A DNA stretch of 64,000 nucleotides from Plazaster borealis (taxonomy: Eukaryota; Echinodermata; Asteroidea; Forcipulatida; Labidiasteridae). The notes beneath the pieces are model-generated. The model saw nothing but the letters and a program-made list of their open reading frames with translations, did not search any database and had not been told where the DNA came from. The stretch lies in assembly GCA_021014325.1 (NCBI GenBank), contig CM037474.1:25117488-25181487 (forward strand). Reading direction: 5' to 3'. The position numbers were made by a program, and so were the translations under genes. Below are positions 1 through 13,200 of the stretch, piece by piece. The first letter of the stretch is position 1. Every line of letters starts with the position of its first letter.

Positions 1-2038
1 CTAAAATAAGCAGCTACGGTATACATGCACACAAAAACCAAGAACAAGCCATGCATCAATATGAACTGTACCATCCCGGGGCCATTGGACTGAAAGAAAG
101 GATGCTTCCTACACAATAAACACTGTACACATGTAAGCATTCCCAGACACATTGTCACATTAATGAAAGTCTTTCACAAACTAGCCTCATACAGAATCTG
201 CATGTACATTGTACAATTAATGTAGTATGTTTGCTACATTTAACCTGATAAAACATTGTCTTTTGTAAAGTAAAAAAAAAAAGTGACAACTCAACACAAG
301 GCTGTAAATCTAGACTTGCTTCCTGTACATGTACTTGTAAGTTAACAAGACACCAAAGCCTTTTGCCACGATGCACATGAACCCTTGGCAAAACACTGAA
401 CATTGTATTGAGGGAAAACCTACATGTATTTTGAAGTGAGGAGAATCAAGGCATGGCATTCCTCTAAGCAAGCCTTATTCACTCTTCCATACATTTGGAT
501 CAACATGTTACTTTTTGTTGTGATATTTGTTATAAAAGGCTCAACAAAACTTTTGGGGCATTGATACATGTCTTAAAACTAACACGTCCGTTTTTTTTAA
601 ATATTTTTTTTTGAGCATGCCAGTTCCTTTTTGAGCACTGACACATGATTGTAAAACTCATACCTTGTTTTTATTTATTTTACACTGCCACCATGAGGTT
701 TCATAGAATAATTGGAAATGAATAATGATAGTTGAGAAATTCATTATTTTCCCCCCTATAAGCTTACTGGATACTACAGACAGTAAATATTTCTGTCATA
801 TTCGAGTGGGAAGGGCAAGAAAACTGTCCCCGAACATCCAGTTTCTAATTTCTATGGACAAAATCAGAAACAGGCGCTTCTGAACATGCGAAAAATCCCA
901 TGACGAAACATAAACCACTGCTCCAAAGTTACACAGCTTGGTTGTTTTGTGTGCTCATTGAAAACTTAACCACTTCACGTCAGATGACGTGTTCATCAGT
1001 GAAACTTAAACCACTTCAAGTCAGATGACATGTTTATCCGCAATTATCTTTCGGACAGACTTACGGCAAACGTTTGTTATGGCCCGGAAGAACTTAAAAT
1101 TTTCCTGAATTTTGTTGCGGTAGCCAGACGGCTGAGGTTTATATCCACTCAACTTTTCAGTGTGTAGCGTGTACAGGCAAGCACCTACAGCGATAAGCTT
1201 TATGATACCCATAAAGAGCGACAACAGGTTCTGGAAAACATGCCTTGTAAAATCCCTTTCCAGGGGTTAATTTTGTAACTCCCGATTCCAAACCTTTGTC
1301 CTGTTGTTGTACTAATGAGGCAAACAAGAATGGAAATGCTGCCATCATTGTTTGTCATTATATTTGGCTTAGGTCTTAGTGTTCCAAGATTCCAGCATCC
1401 AATGGCAGTTTTTCGGCCAAGGCTCATGGCTGAGGTTCTGCAAATCACGGTGAGTGCCAACTTAATTTTCTCAACCGACAACATCAAATTCTGGTGCTAA
1501 TTATGAGAATCTTTGTTGACTTTCCTTTGTCAAGTCAGGGTTTCATTGTGGCTATGATATTTTCAAATGAAAACGATTACTTAAGCTCCAAAATGTTCCA
1601 AAAAATAATACTGCGGGTGGGCATGGAAAACTTTTCAGAATATCAACGTGAAGCGGTTAAGAAAAGAAGTGAGTGTACCCTTTGAAAAACCAATGATGTA
1701 ATTATCTTTAACGCAGATTCTCTTTTCGTTCGTGAAAATGCTTTGACTCTGGGATGTGGCTAGATTCAAAAAGACATTTATGGCCGCTCAAAATATTGCA
1801 CTTGAGACTTGAATAGTTTGATATGTTCAGACAGAGTGATGCGTACATGACATGTATGGGGGACTGTGCTGAAACTACAATAGATCTGGAATTAGTCTTT
1901 TGATTCAAAGAAAAAAAGAAATTAAGAGAACTTCAAACTAAATGCAAGCACTGTTAATACAAATGCACTACTGTTTATCAGGATCGCAAAACAAAGTTAG
2001 AGATTTTGGAACAGAAATGGTTTAGTCCATCAGCAAGA
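1..2038. other. Region without a recognised gene
   Basis: AT-rich sequence with short A and T runs and no convincing exon. At about 966-1040 there is a two-copy tandem duplication of roughly 48 bp containing CAGATGACGTG or CAGATGACATG. Downstream exons or the 3' UTR of the minus-strand gene at 2125-2824 should lie here or beyond the left edge. One minus-strand stretch (1021-1230) could encode a hydrophobic helix after a plausible acceptor, but its phase does not fit the donor at 2125. Confidence 0.4.
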
Positions 2039-2124
2039 TTAAAGTACCAATAATTCCACTTTTGCTTTCATTTTAAATTTTGGTTTTTGGTTGGGATTTC
2101 TGCACAGGCCATGATGCGGCTTAC

Positions 2125-2824
2125 CCCTATTCTTAGCTTTCAATGGGTCACCGCTCTGACGGATTTTCTCCATAAGATCATCGGCAACAAAAGAAACCAT
2201 TTCCCCCTCTCTTGTCACCGTACCGTGCAGCGAAAGGGATCCAGACGCTGAGCCTGCTGGCTCACCCCTTGGCGAATCCACACTAGCTGGCGACTGTGCA
2301 TCTGTGGATGATGATGAACTGGTCCTTCGTTCTTTTGGTCGCACACTTGTGCTTATTATAGCCTGGGCATGGATTGGGTTAGTACTTGTGTCTGCCTCGG
2401 ACTTGGAGCGGAATCTCGTCGGGGTAAGCGGCGAGTCCGCCATATAGTGTATCTGTGAGGCACTAGGGGACCAGGCACCGGGAGATTCAGGCGGTAAGCG
2501 GCGGTCGATGTCCACCCCTGCTGTGCTACTCGCGGGGCTACTACACCCTGATCCAGCTGTCCGAACATTCTCTGAATCCTTACGCTGACCCATCTCTTTG
2601 CAGTACTCGAATGTTTCTTCTGATTTGCTCTTACGGAATGCGTCTTCTCTATCTCTCCTGGCATGTTTATTGTTCAAACTCAGTGATTGTTCACTGTCTT
2701 GCAGGGCGCTATTGTTACCTAAATCTTTCGACAAAGTGTCCGGTCTCTTATCAAGTTGCTCAGCTTTCGCGTGATCCTTGATAATTTGTCTTCGTTCTCC
2801 TCCATCTTGATTTTCGTCCTCCAT
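2125..2824 (-). CDS. First coding exon of an unrecognised serine-rich disordered protein
   Basis: I do not recognise this gene. A long minus-strand ORF opens with ATG at 2824 and gives about 233 residues before a strong splice donor (G|GTAAGC) whose GT lies at 2124-2123. If read without splicing, the frame stops at 2039 after 261 residues. The N-terminal 80 residues are highly charged (Glu, Asp, Lys, Arg, Gln). The middle is rich in Ser, Pro and Thr, with several SP/TP sites such as SPLTPTRFRSKSE and a run of serines. Near the end a short conserved-looking block, MVSFVADDLMEKIRQSG, could form an amphipathic helix. Composition suggests an intrinsically disordered, phosphorylated regulatory segment, with no membrane helix or catalytic motif in this exon. 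The donor makes this more likely a first coding exon than a whole gene. It begins 145 bp from an inverted-repeat element that may occupy its promoter. Confidence 0.6.
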
Positions 2825-2968
2825 CCTTTAAAGGCAGCTATTGATCAAGGGAAAAACAAAGCTTAAAATTATTAGTTCACTAGTCACTGCACTGACTAAC
2901 CCTGAGGCTATTTTTGTAAGCTTTGATTAACCATCCTACAGTCTTAACAATCATCCACCGTGGTTTTG

Positions 2969-4153
2969 CCTGGGCGCTAGTACTACTGTCAAAGTCAACA
3001 TCTCAAAAAGAGGAGTCAGGCTTCGCCCCAGTAGTAGTACTATAGTCGTTTGACCAGTTCCGAATCCCTTTTTGAATTCTCGTTGTTTTTGACATCGTAA
3101 ACAAAAAAGTTGATAAGTTTACCTAAACATGCATAAAACCCACCAAGTATCCATTGAGGTAAAAAGATTAATACTTATGAAGATGCTTCGAGAAAAGTAT
3201 CGTCACCTGTTTGACCAGTTTAGGATCGGTTGATTTTATTCCGAATCAGTAGCGTGCCCTCTATTGCAAACCCGTACTCCCATTCATAAAACTGTCTCCC
3301 AAGGACACAAACTTCAGAAAAGTGTGTTAGCATGGACATGGACTTCCTTTCTCCAGCGAATGTCATATAAGTGTCTTCAACAGCAGCGTAGAAACCCGGC
3401 GAAAAACACATAAAACAGCGCAGGCAAATGAACAATTGAAGCGCGCCTAAAAGCAACAGTGACCAGAATGTCTTTTCATACAATTACAGTGACAACTCTC
3501 TCCTCCAAGTTTCATTTTTCTCACACAAAAAAAACAACTTCAAGAATTTATTGAAGTAATGTATCTTAAAAGCAATAACTAAACTTTCTACATCAGCTGT
3601 ATGATTTGACCTGCCTGAGTGCAGGTAATTTGACGCAGCGAGATGTTGAGTGATCCCAACTGGTCAAGGGTATGATGCGCCCCCCCCCATCCCGAAAAAC
3701 TGATTTTGGTTATTTTATCTCCAAAAAATCCCAAGATGACTGCTCAGTATTTAGGTGAAATTTTTCTTACACATTCTTACATGAAATGTAGCGTTTAACT
3801 TAATGCTATTCACCGTGACCGTGGCAATCAAATTTGAAAGGTGAACAGTTTAAACAGCATTTTTCAACCAAACTTTTGCTGTTGTTATAAGGATCATTAT
3901 TGCAAAAAAACTAAATAAATAGCCAAACTTATTAGTCGATGATGTTTGGCATTATTTTGGGTTTGTTGGTTTAATGGATGTTATTCTATTTACGTATCAA
4001 CAGAAATTGGTAATGTGAGAAGTAATTTAATTATGTGGTAATTGCAAAGTTGAAGTGATCCCGAACTGGTGATCCGGAACTGGTCAAACGACTGCAGTAA
4101 AACTAGGTAGTCTAGTACGCAGTACCGTCTAGTAGTAGCAGTACTAGCCCAGG
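2969..4153. mobile_element. 1.2 kb terminal-inverted-repeat element
   Basis: The left end (CCTGGGCGCTAGTACTACTG, then GTCGTTTGACCAGTTCCG near 3045-3063) is repeated in reverse at the right (CGGAACTGGTCAAACGACTG near 4075, then AGTACTAGCCCAGG to 4153). Further copies of the ACTGGTCAAA-type motif occur inside, near 3213 and 3655. No transposase frame is visible, so this looks non-autonomous. The 87-residue minus-strand ORF inside (3220-3483) has no recognisable domain. Confidence 0.6.
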
Positions 4154-5989
4154 TTGGACTCCTCCATTGCATACAACACGACAGAGTCCATGGTATAAAG
4201 GTCCGTACCATTGAGACAAATTTTATAACAAAATATTTTCATATTTACACCTACATGTAATGGAGGAAGCTGAAACTTGTGTCATGAACTCCATGCCTGC
4301 TCGGGTCAGAAAATTGTAAATTTTATCAGGACTTTGATGACATTATTTTTGAAAATAAAAGAGAAATTGACGTCTCTATTGAACTTACTGAACTACACTC
4401 GTTCGCACACTCGTACGGAAGTCGATGGAGTTGCTACGCATTTTGTGCATGTGCACACGTGCCCACATGTAAATCGGTACATGATGTTCAAGACGCGTGG
4501 ATCTGCAGGTTTTTTTTCGGAAATAATTTCATCCATGGATGTATTTGTTATTTTTATGGACCCAGCAGGCTTGGACTTGGAGTTTGGACATAAAGAATAT
4601 ATGAACGGAATTAAAACTTCTCAAATAAGGTAAAAACATGAAAAAATACCCCTAGAATTTCAACATTCAATTTTCAACAACCAAAAAACAAGTTGAAATC
4701 ACCAATCAATACAAAAAAGCAAAAATTTCAACAATTACATTTGTGTGATGTTCTGTGGATAAGGTTTAATTAATCAACTACATGTTTGCATTGATCTTCT
4801 TCATTTAAAGTTGTTTCAATTCACTAAAATATTTCTCGAAACGACCTGACTCGACACAAATTTAATTAACGATCTTCTTTTTTCTTGACAAATCTTGTCC
4901 GGTAATTGGGCACTTACCTGAGACAGCCGGCATGCCTGCCTAGCGGTGAATGTGAACAGCGTTCCTCAACTTATTACGGTTTAGAGGATGCCTTAACGTC
5001 ATGTACACATTTCTCTTAACTTCTACAGAGACATAGCGAAGTAAATAGTGTTATAACCATGGTCGACGAGACGGAGTTCCACTTTCATAACATTACCTCC
5101 ATGCTAATTACTAAACTCAGACAGAGATTGAGCAGAGGTCACATCCCTCTCACAATATGAGCTGGTTGCAAGAAGACAATTGTGCATTGAAACTGGGAGA
5201 AAAGCGGATACCAGGCAAACAATGGTTATTTTGGGCCTGCTGTTCATTCAGCTAGCTAGCTAGCTGCCGATGAGGGATCATGACTCGACAAGAGGGGGAG
5301 GGTGGGGGAGGCACGTTACGCAGGCACGATACGCAGGCGTGGTGGGGTACGGTACTGGGGGATGTCTGAAGTAATGACGGGGGGGGGGGGACCCCTTCCA
5401 TCAGAACCCCCCGCCCCCACTCACCCCCTCAGTCCCAATTAATAAGACCAAGAATGCACAAACAAATGGTTTAATACATTATAGCCGCTTGCCAGCCCCA
5501 CCCCACCCAATGGAAAATGTATGCACGCCACTTGCCAGCTATGGTCAACTTGATAAACACACTCACAACTTAGAACAGTCTAGACAAAGTAAACAAAAGA
5601 AATCCCATGAAGTGCAGAAATTCGCCATCCAAGTAAATGTGATTTTCTTTTCCATGGCAGTCATTCTTAAGTTCTTTTTGAGAATAGAAAGAGGCGGTGT
5701 ATTTTTGGTCAATTTCATATGTATTTTTATTCCGAAACTGGAACGAACCTCATGGGAAGGGTTACATATAACAAACATGCAAATAAAATGTCGTATCTGA
5801 AGGAGAGGTGTGTTAGCAAAGAACAAAAGACAATATTTAGTAAACCGTTGTTACTCGTGCATTTTGTTTTCTTTTTAAAACAGTAAATAAAAGGTGTATA
5901 TGGCAACGCAATAAATAATAGCTTCATCGAAATATTATGCAGACGGTAAATTAATATGGTTAATAGCTCACGCTTAAAGTCAGTTTTAC
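4154..5989. other. Intergenic region
   Basis: No gene seen. Contains a GCTAGCTAGCTAGC run near 5250 and a G-rich then C-rich low-complexity patch at about 5290-5430. ORFs here are short and compositionally random. Confidence 0.4.
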
Positions 5990-6235
5990 CAAACAAAAAT
6001 GCTTCATTGTCCGGGATGATGTTATATTATTTGTATTATTATTATTTATTCAGCATATCAAAAAGAACAATACAAAATACAGAAAGAACAAAGCAATACA
6101 AAAAGGACAATAGGCCCATGGCACATGCCTGGAATAAAAAAAAAGTTCACTTAATAACTATAACTCGAAAGCCTTTAACTCCGATACCACTGGCTACAAC
6201 TAAATAAAAATAAAATGTCTATAAATGACAAGAAT
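5990..6235 (-). mobile_element. Probable retroelement 3' end remnant
   Basis: The sequence runs from an ATTATTATTATTTATT tail through a block rich in AAAGAACAATACAAAATAC. This layout resembles the 3' end of a minus-strand LINE or SINE. No coding remnant is visible. Confidence 0.25.
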
Positions 6236-6417
6236 ACAAATTAAAGTTATACGTAGGCCCCCTACGTGAAGAAAAGTTAAAAATCCCCAGGAAAAATATA
6301 TTATAATATAAAAATATAGTAGTATATACAAAAATACAAATGTTTTCTGCATAAAAAATACAAAAGTACTCTGCTTGGCAATGGCAGACGTGGCATCTCA
6401 GCAAACTTGTCCACCAC

Positions 6418-6795
6418 TTAAAGGCACTGAACACGTTTGGTAATTGTCAAAGACCAGTGTTCTCACTTGGTGTATCCCAACATATGCATAAAATAACAAG
6501 CCTGTGAAAATTTGGGCTCAATTGGTCATCGAAGTTGCAAGAAAATGTTGAAAGAAAAAAAACACCCTTGTTGTACAAATTTGTGTGCTTTCAGACAGGA
6601 ATAAAAGGCTTCTTGCAATAAGTCTTTCATTATATTAGTGAGAAACTACCTCTTTCTCAAAAACTGCGTTACTTCAGAGGGAGTCGGTTCCTACAATGTT
6701 TTATACTATAAACAGCTCTCCGTTGCTCGTTACCAAGTAAGTTTTTATGTTAATATATATTTTGAGTAATTACCAAACGTGTACAGTGCCTTTAA
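6418..6795. mobile_element. MITE family 1, copy 1
   Basis: A 378-bp element bounded by TTAAAGGCACTGAACACG and the reverse-complementary CGTGTACAGTGCCTTTAA. Subterminal TTTGGTAATT is mirrored as AATTACCAAA. Related copies lie at about 23546-23903 and 41678-42044. No ORF of note; non-autonomous DNA transposon. Confidence 0.75.
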
Positions 6796-7102
6796 AGGAA
6801 AGCTCAGCCACCCAGAACTCAGTGAATCAGGCAGTTCTCCCCAATAACGAGCAAAGACGTTCACTGCAGAGCAGTGAAGTCTCTGCGCGCGAGCTCTTGA
6901 GGTAATCGAACTTATATAACACTACAGTCTCCGTGGTTTTATAGCGGCGACCATTTACCGAGATTAAGCTATACCTTGATCCATGAAAAAAAAAAAAAAA
7001 AAAAACGAAGTCCAGAAAGAGATAGAGTGCGGCCCAAGAGGAAAATAGATGAATAAGAATCTGAACTCCATTACAAAAAGTACATACATTATTATATTCA
7101 AT

Positions 7103-7520
7103 TACGGAGCTCTAGAAGTGCCATCCAACTTGTTGAGATCCTGAGATAATTTACTGAACGATGATGACATCATACTGAAAAAAGTACGTTGATGACATCC
7201 CGAGATAATACATCTCGGGATGACAACATCTTGAAAGTACAATGTCGTCTTCCAGATATATTTTATCTCAGGATGAAATCTGTAGAATGTTGTCTTCCCA
7301 AGATAATTTATTTTGGGTTCTCGACATTTTCAGCATCATGTCATCATCCAATAATGAATTCGTTCAGGATGTAGACATCTTACCTTCAAGATGTAGACAT
7401 CGTATGTCGTCATTTCGAGATTAATTATCTCGGGATGTCGTCATCTTTCGTTTATGATGTCATCATCCTGCAGTAACTTATATCAGGGTCTCAATTGGAT
7501 GGCACTTCCAGAACTCCGTA
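7103..7520. mobile_element. MITE family 5, copy 1
   Basis: Ends are TACGGAGCTCTAGAAGTGCC and GGCACTTCCAGAACTCCGTA, a clear inverted pair. The interior is made of repeated GATGACATC/GATGTCGTC words with ATAATTTATCTCGGG spacers, so it is internally palindromic. A second copy is at 16270-16673. Confidence 0.75.
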
Positions 7521-8640
7521 ATTTACGGTTGATTTTGAAGAGAAAACAGTTGGTGCCTAAAAATGATGTCCGTGTTAGCCTGTACTTGAGCCGTATCAAA
7601 ATAATGTTTATTGTACAATTGTAAAGAATAATAAAGATTTCTATACACCATTTAGAAAACCTATAGTTTGTTTGCAACCTTATGTTGCTAAATTTAACTA
7701 AATTCAAATGCAGAGTAATTAAAAAACCCTCTTAATTAACACACTGTTAGTGTTAAGCCGAAAATATTGCCGAACAATTTCCTGCACAGCAACAAAATGA
7801 GCAGGATAGTCACGAATGGTACATGTCACATGGTATTTTGGCGGGAACCTTATTCCGGTAAGCATTATTTGTTGCGCTTAGCTTATTTTTGAGCTTAAGC
7901 AGCTCTATAAAATTGGGCCCAGGTATCTATCAACTATACAGTGCATTAATGAGAACATAAATTTCATCTACAACTTAACTACAACCGTAAGTTGTATAGT
8001 ACTGACCATGGAGTACAGTGGTTGAGTGTGCTGTTTTACAGTACTAAATTTCTTGTGTTGTCAGTGTGTCCGGGTTCAGGTCCCTGTAGTGGCCCTTAGA
8101 TAACGAGGTGCTTCGTATAAAACAATCCATTCTTATAAAAAATTGATTCAAGTGCAAAGAGATCATTTTAAAATTTAGATGTCATGTACCGATATGGATT
8201 TTGCTGAAGTATTTTAGTGAATGCTCGTCCTTTTTAATTAGAGGAAGCCTCCTTCCCGTGCATCATAATGATACTGTTTGGTTTATTTCAGAACCTTTTT
8301 TATAGAAACTTCACAGCCTTATATGAAGGCTGAATTGAGTTTTATCTATACAATATTAAGAAGATTAAACATAACAATAAACAAAAGCTAGAGAAATGTA
8401 AGTTTTGTTTACCAATATATATATATATATATCATTCAATGAGAAACCCATTATAACCTTTAAAATGTTCATCAAATTTTGAAGGAAAAAAATTAAAATA
8501 TGATTTGTGGTTTGAAATAATGCACCAGGTTATTTTAGTATTTGAGTATGTTATCAAATCCTCGCTTCGACTCAAAAGTGTCATAACAAATATACAATAT
8601 GCCATGCATGAGATGAATATTAGTAACAGTGAAATTTAGG
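7521..8640. other. Intergenic region
   Basis: No gene seen. AT-rich, with a short (AT)n run at about 8415-8432. Confidence 0.4.
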
Positions 8641-8795
8641 TTAAACTGTTGAATTAATATCAGTTTTGGAGCAGGAAGCACCAAAGCATATTGACATGAT
8701 TGACTACAACATAATGTCAAGTTAAAACATCATCTTGTTTGCATAATCAAGCTAAAACCGGCTTCACTGTTACAGAGAACTGCATTATAATCACA

Positions 8796-9143
8796 TTGAT
8801 GGCTCGATACTTCTCCAATCTTTCATGTTGTTGATAAACTAAAAATTAAGTTTCTTGTAGTTCATGATGTCTGCAGCCATGACAATAGTCACCTCGTTGA
8901 ACAGTTTTTCAAAGGCTGGTGGGATATCATCATCTAAACCGGCCAACTGGAGTAGTTCCTTGTTGACCCATCCGGTGGGCGTAGCGGTGAGGCATTTTCA
9001 ACTCGTTACGGCGATGGTCGTAATCCTTTTGGATGTCGGCGTCCATTTCAGTTTTACTGGGCAGTGTCAATTGTGCCCTCCAAGGCGGCCATAGCGAAAC
9101 GTACCAGGCAATTGCACTGTAGGAAGGGGAAAACTAGCCAAGG
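8796..9143 (-). pseudogene. FMO terminal-exon pseudogene
   Basis: On the minus strand this matches the C-terminal part of the neighbouring FMO last exon (compare 9395-9745), down to the stop region. It has a 17-bp deletion around 8970, where the functional copies carry TAGTTCCACTGCAGC, and a one-base insertion near 9070, so the frame is broken. Similarity ends abruptly near 9143, and exons 1-3 and the NADPH-binding half are absent. Its 3' flank (about 8645-8700) also resembles the 3' flanks of both intact FMO genes, so the duplication took exon plus UTR. Confidence 0.85.
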
Positions 9144-9394
9144 ATTTCAGAATTAGCAAATAGCAAGGAACTAATAAGTCCTTAAAAATCTCGTAACAAA
9201 TATAAATTCTTGTCATGAGAATTGGTGAATTTGGGGTTACATTGCTTTTATATTAATGTCAGCTTTGGAGCTGGAAGTAACAAACTACAGAAGGTGTCAC
9301 TAAAATCACACGGACTATCCTGAACGATTGCAAGTTTTAACAACTTGTTTTTGCATTTATCAATTACAACCAGCTACAATGATACACTTTATAA

Positions 9395-10211
9395 TCAGAT
9401 TGCTGGCTCGATGCTTCTCCAATCTTCCATGTTGTTGGTCAGCTCGAAATTATGTTTCTTGTAGTTTATGAGGTCTGTTCTCCTGATATGATATACCTTG
9501 TCATACAGTTTTTCAACGGCTGGTGGGATATCATAATCTAAACCGGCCAACTGGAGTAGTTCCTTGTTGTAGTTCCACTGCAGCTGACCCATCCTGTGGG
9601 CGTAGCGGTGAGGCATTTTCAACTCGTTACGGCGATGGTCGTAATCCTTTTGGATGTCGGCGTCCATTTCAGTTTTACTGGGCAGTGTCATTGTGCCCTC
9701 CAGGGCGGCCATAGCGAAACGTATCTGGCAACTGCACTGCAAGGGGAAGACTAGCCAAGGTATACCAATGAAGGACAGAGTAGGGAAACGTGTGTGAATG
9801 ATGTGTTTATACAGAGGTGTGACCCGGTTTCTGTCAACCACTACTTCACATTCTGGTGTCAAAAACGGAAAGGTGTAATGATAACCAGTGCACAACATCA
9901 GGACATCTGCCTTCACACTCTGGCCATCTGTGAATACGATTGTCTCATTCTCAACATGTTTTATACCAGGTACCTGTATAAGATTATCAGGTAGAGGACA
10001 CTCAATAGCTGGGTGAAGATGGCTGAGATATATTTTCTTTACATTTGAGCAAAGATCTAGAGCGATATCTCGACCAGAACTTCCAGCACCCAACATCACC
10101 AGAGTCTTCCCCTTGAAGTCTTCGGGATGACGGTAGTCATGGCTATGGAGTAGCTTACCGGTAAAGGAGTCCACACCAGGAATATCCGGGAGCCTTGGCA
10201 CGGCATAGTGA
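9395..10211 (-). CDS. FMO copy A, exon 4 (last)
   Basis: The acceptor CCTTACAG opens the exon at GHYAVPRLPDIPGV. It carries the FMO signature, the NADPH motif GAGSSG and the TGY motif, and ends ...SIEPAI then TGA. Nearly all of it aligns without gaps to copy B exon 4, apart from one residue near IPWLV. Confidence 0.92.
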
Positions 10212-13200
10212 CTGTAAGGACAAATGAGTTAAAAACAACAACAATATAATACAATGTAGGATAATACACCGCCGTCATGTGTGGTAAAGCACCACTTAAA
10301 GGGATTGTATAGTATACGTTTGGTAATTGGAATCCACTATTTTTTTTCGATCCTATAGTTGTAGATATATACTACCATCAAACTACCTGTGAAAATTTTA
10401 TTTCAAAAGATGGTAGCGTTTTTGAGATATCTGGAGCGGTTATGCATGTCCACCCAGGAAGAATAATCTGCAATAATGGAATACATAATCTGAGAAACGT
10501 TTCCGACCGAAACGCTTGTCAGATTCAATTTGTTTGGGATAAAAACTGATATCTTTGTCTATAACCACATTACTTCAAAGTGAAATGTTTCTCAAAATGC
10601 TTTATACTGTCAGAAGCTGATGTACTTCTTCCCAAGTAAGTTTTTATTGCGATTATTTTTTATGAGTAATTACCAAACGTATACAAACCCTTCCTGCACA
10701 TTGTTATTAATACTCTCAGAACACCGTTAAGGGCTTTATTTATCAAACAAAGTTCACACAACCCTGAAATGAGGGACGCTGTAAGTACTTGCTGACCTAT
10801 ACTTTATTATTTCCATTGTCTTAAGCACATCATACACACCGGTCAGCTCACATTCCATGATATCCTAAGCTGGACCATGCCATACATCCGAGAGGGAGTG
10901 TCAATCAACAGTGATTTGCTCAGGAGGTGGCCGGAAAATAACTATGCCAGTGATAACACTTAATTATTTATACACAATATAAACTCAATTTATAACCCAG
11001 GCAATGCCCAGATATGTAAATAACACACTTAGATATAAAATTGTTGAAAAAGTGCAAACTTTACCCTCTTATAACCAATGGAAAACGCTTGGAAGCATGG
11101 GCTGAAAACATAGCGCGGGTCCGTTGGGACAAAAGAGGTGCCATCGCGTTACAGTCACAATCCATGAGCTCCAAACATAGCCATTACACATTATGAGCCA
11201 CATCATTGTAATAAACCTTATGCCAATGACGTCACTGTAATGTAGCGTCTTCACTTACAGGTCAAAATATTTCTCAGTGGCCCATCCTGTTCGCTGTGCG
11301 TACATAGCTGTGCGTTGTTTCATCGATATTATTTGACCTCCAAGATGGTGGCAGGATGTCGTCATAAAAATGCTTTGACACATCGCACCTGAATAATTAA
11401 TGGTTTTAGCTGTGGTCATGACTACATCACTTTAGATCTGACAAGGGTCCTTTCTCCATGCTACAAAAGGATTTAGCTTAGTTGAACATACTCGCCATTC
11501 CACCTTTCAACAAGAAAGGATCCTCCGCCCCCCCCACGCAAGGTTTAAAAATGTTGCATTCCTTTTAAGAAACGAAAAATTAACTAGAGCGGGATTTGAA
11601 CCTGCGACCTCCGGCTTAACGTGCCGGCGCTCTACCAACTGAGCTATATAGCCCTAATGTTGGCGGTATCCCTATTGTATCAATAATATAATAATAATAA
11701 TAACTTTCGATTTATATATAGCGCATAATAATTAACACTTAATTCTCTATGCGCTTTACATTGAAAGAGTACGCTTTACAATCTGCAACGATATATATAA
11801 GAGGACAAAATAACACCACTACATGCAAAGCGACACATCAAAACAAGAATTGCTAAACAAGAAAAGGTGTGTCTTTAAGGCTGTCTTAAAATCATAGAGG
11901 GAAGATGTATACCTGATCGCCAAGGGCAGAGAATTCCACAGAGCTGGAGCCGAAACCACAAATGATCGGTCTCCATATGTATGCATATTAGCGGGGTGTA
12001 ATGCAAGGAGGTGTTGAGATTATGAACGAAGTGTACGTACTGGATTGTGCTTACGAATTACATCTGACAAATAAGATGGAGCAAGATTATTCTGTGCTTT
12101 AAAACACATGATAAGAATCTTGAAAACAACACGTTTTTCTATGGGCAACCAGTGTAGTTTGTTTAGAAGGGGAGTGATGGAATCTCTTGAACGAGCACCA
12201 CTATTAACCGTGCTGCAGTGTTTTGAACTCTCTGTACCCAGTGTAATTCCCTTTTCGGAAGGCCATACAACAATGAATTACAATTATGAACATGGGACAT
12301 ATCAAAGCATGAACAAGTATATTAATAGATCTACTATTTAGATATTGCCGTATCTGTCCTATTTTCCGAATGGCTATGAATGCCAACTGACAGGTTTTAG
12401 TTATGTGATCAGACATTGTGAGGTGCCTATCCATGATTACACCCAAGTTCCGTGCCTTACTAACTGCAGGAATGTCGACTCCGTTAACAGTGATGGCAAG
12501 AGCGTTCAAAGGAGGTGGAGCAAACTTTGATATAAAATGTACAACTTCAGTCTTGGATGCATTGACAAGTAACTTATTTCTGGTCGACCAAGAAGTAATG
12601 TCCTTGATGCACCTATTAACACGACGTATGGCAATCTCTCTGTCATCTGGTGAGAACGTTAAATACACCTGAATGTCATCTGCATATATCATGGAATGAA
12701 GTCCATGAGCTTTGATGATATCATATATAGATGCAGTATACAATGTGTAGAGGATAGGTCCCAAAATAGAGCCTTGCGGAATTCCACAGTTGTCTTCGAC
12801 AGAATAGGAATGTTGGTCTCCAATTTTCACAACATGAGAACGCTCCGAGAGATATGAAGAAAACCACTTGTAAACCAGGCCTTCAAATCCATACCGCTTT
12901 GTGAGTCGGTTGAGCAAGATGGCATGGTCAATGGTATCGAATGCTGCACTATAGTCAAGTAATACCAATAGTGCTTCCTGCCGTTGGTCAAGAGAGACAG
13001 GAATGTCATTCTGGACTCGCATTAATGCAGTCTCTACACTGTGATATCTCTTGTACGCCGACTGCGTGGGAGTATGCAAATTTTCCTCAGTTAGATACTC
13101 CAAAACTTGAGCATTTACAGCTTTCTCAATTACTTTGCTAAAGTAATTCAAGTTCGAGATGGGGCGATAATTTGCGAGATCCTCCTGTGGAGCACCAACC

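Noticed and set aside
1021..1230. Possible exon with a membrane helix (MGIIKLIAVGACLYTL) on the minus strand
   Set aside because: A TGTTTTCCAG acceptor precedes it, but the phase needed does not match the donor of the exon ending at 2125, and no other support was found.
3220..3483. 87-residue minus-strand ORF with a hydrophobic start
   Set aside because: It lies inside an inverted-repeat element and shows no recognisable motif or splice context.
9523..9994. Plus-strand ORFs over the FMO last exon (also 25574-26048)
   Set aside because: They are antisense shadows of the FMO coding sequence and occur in both copies for that reason.
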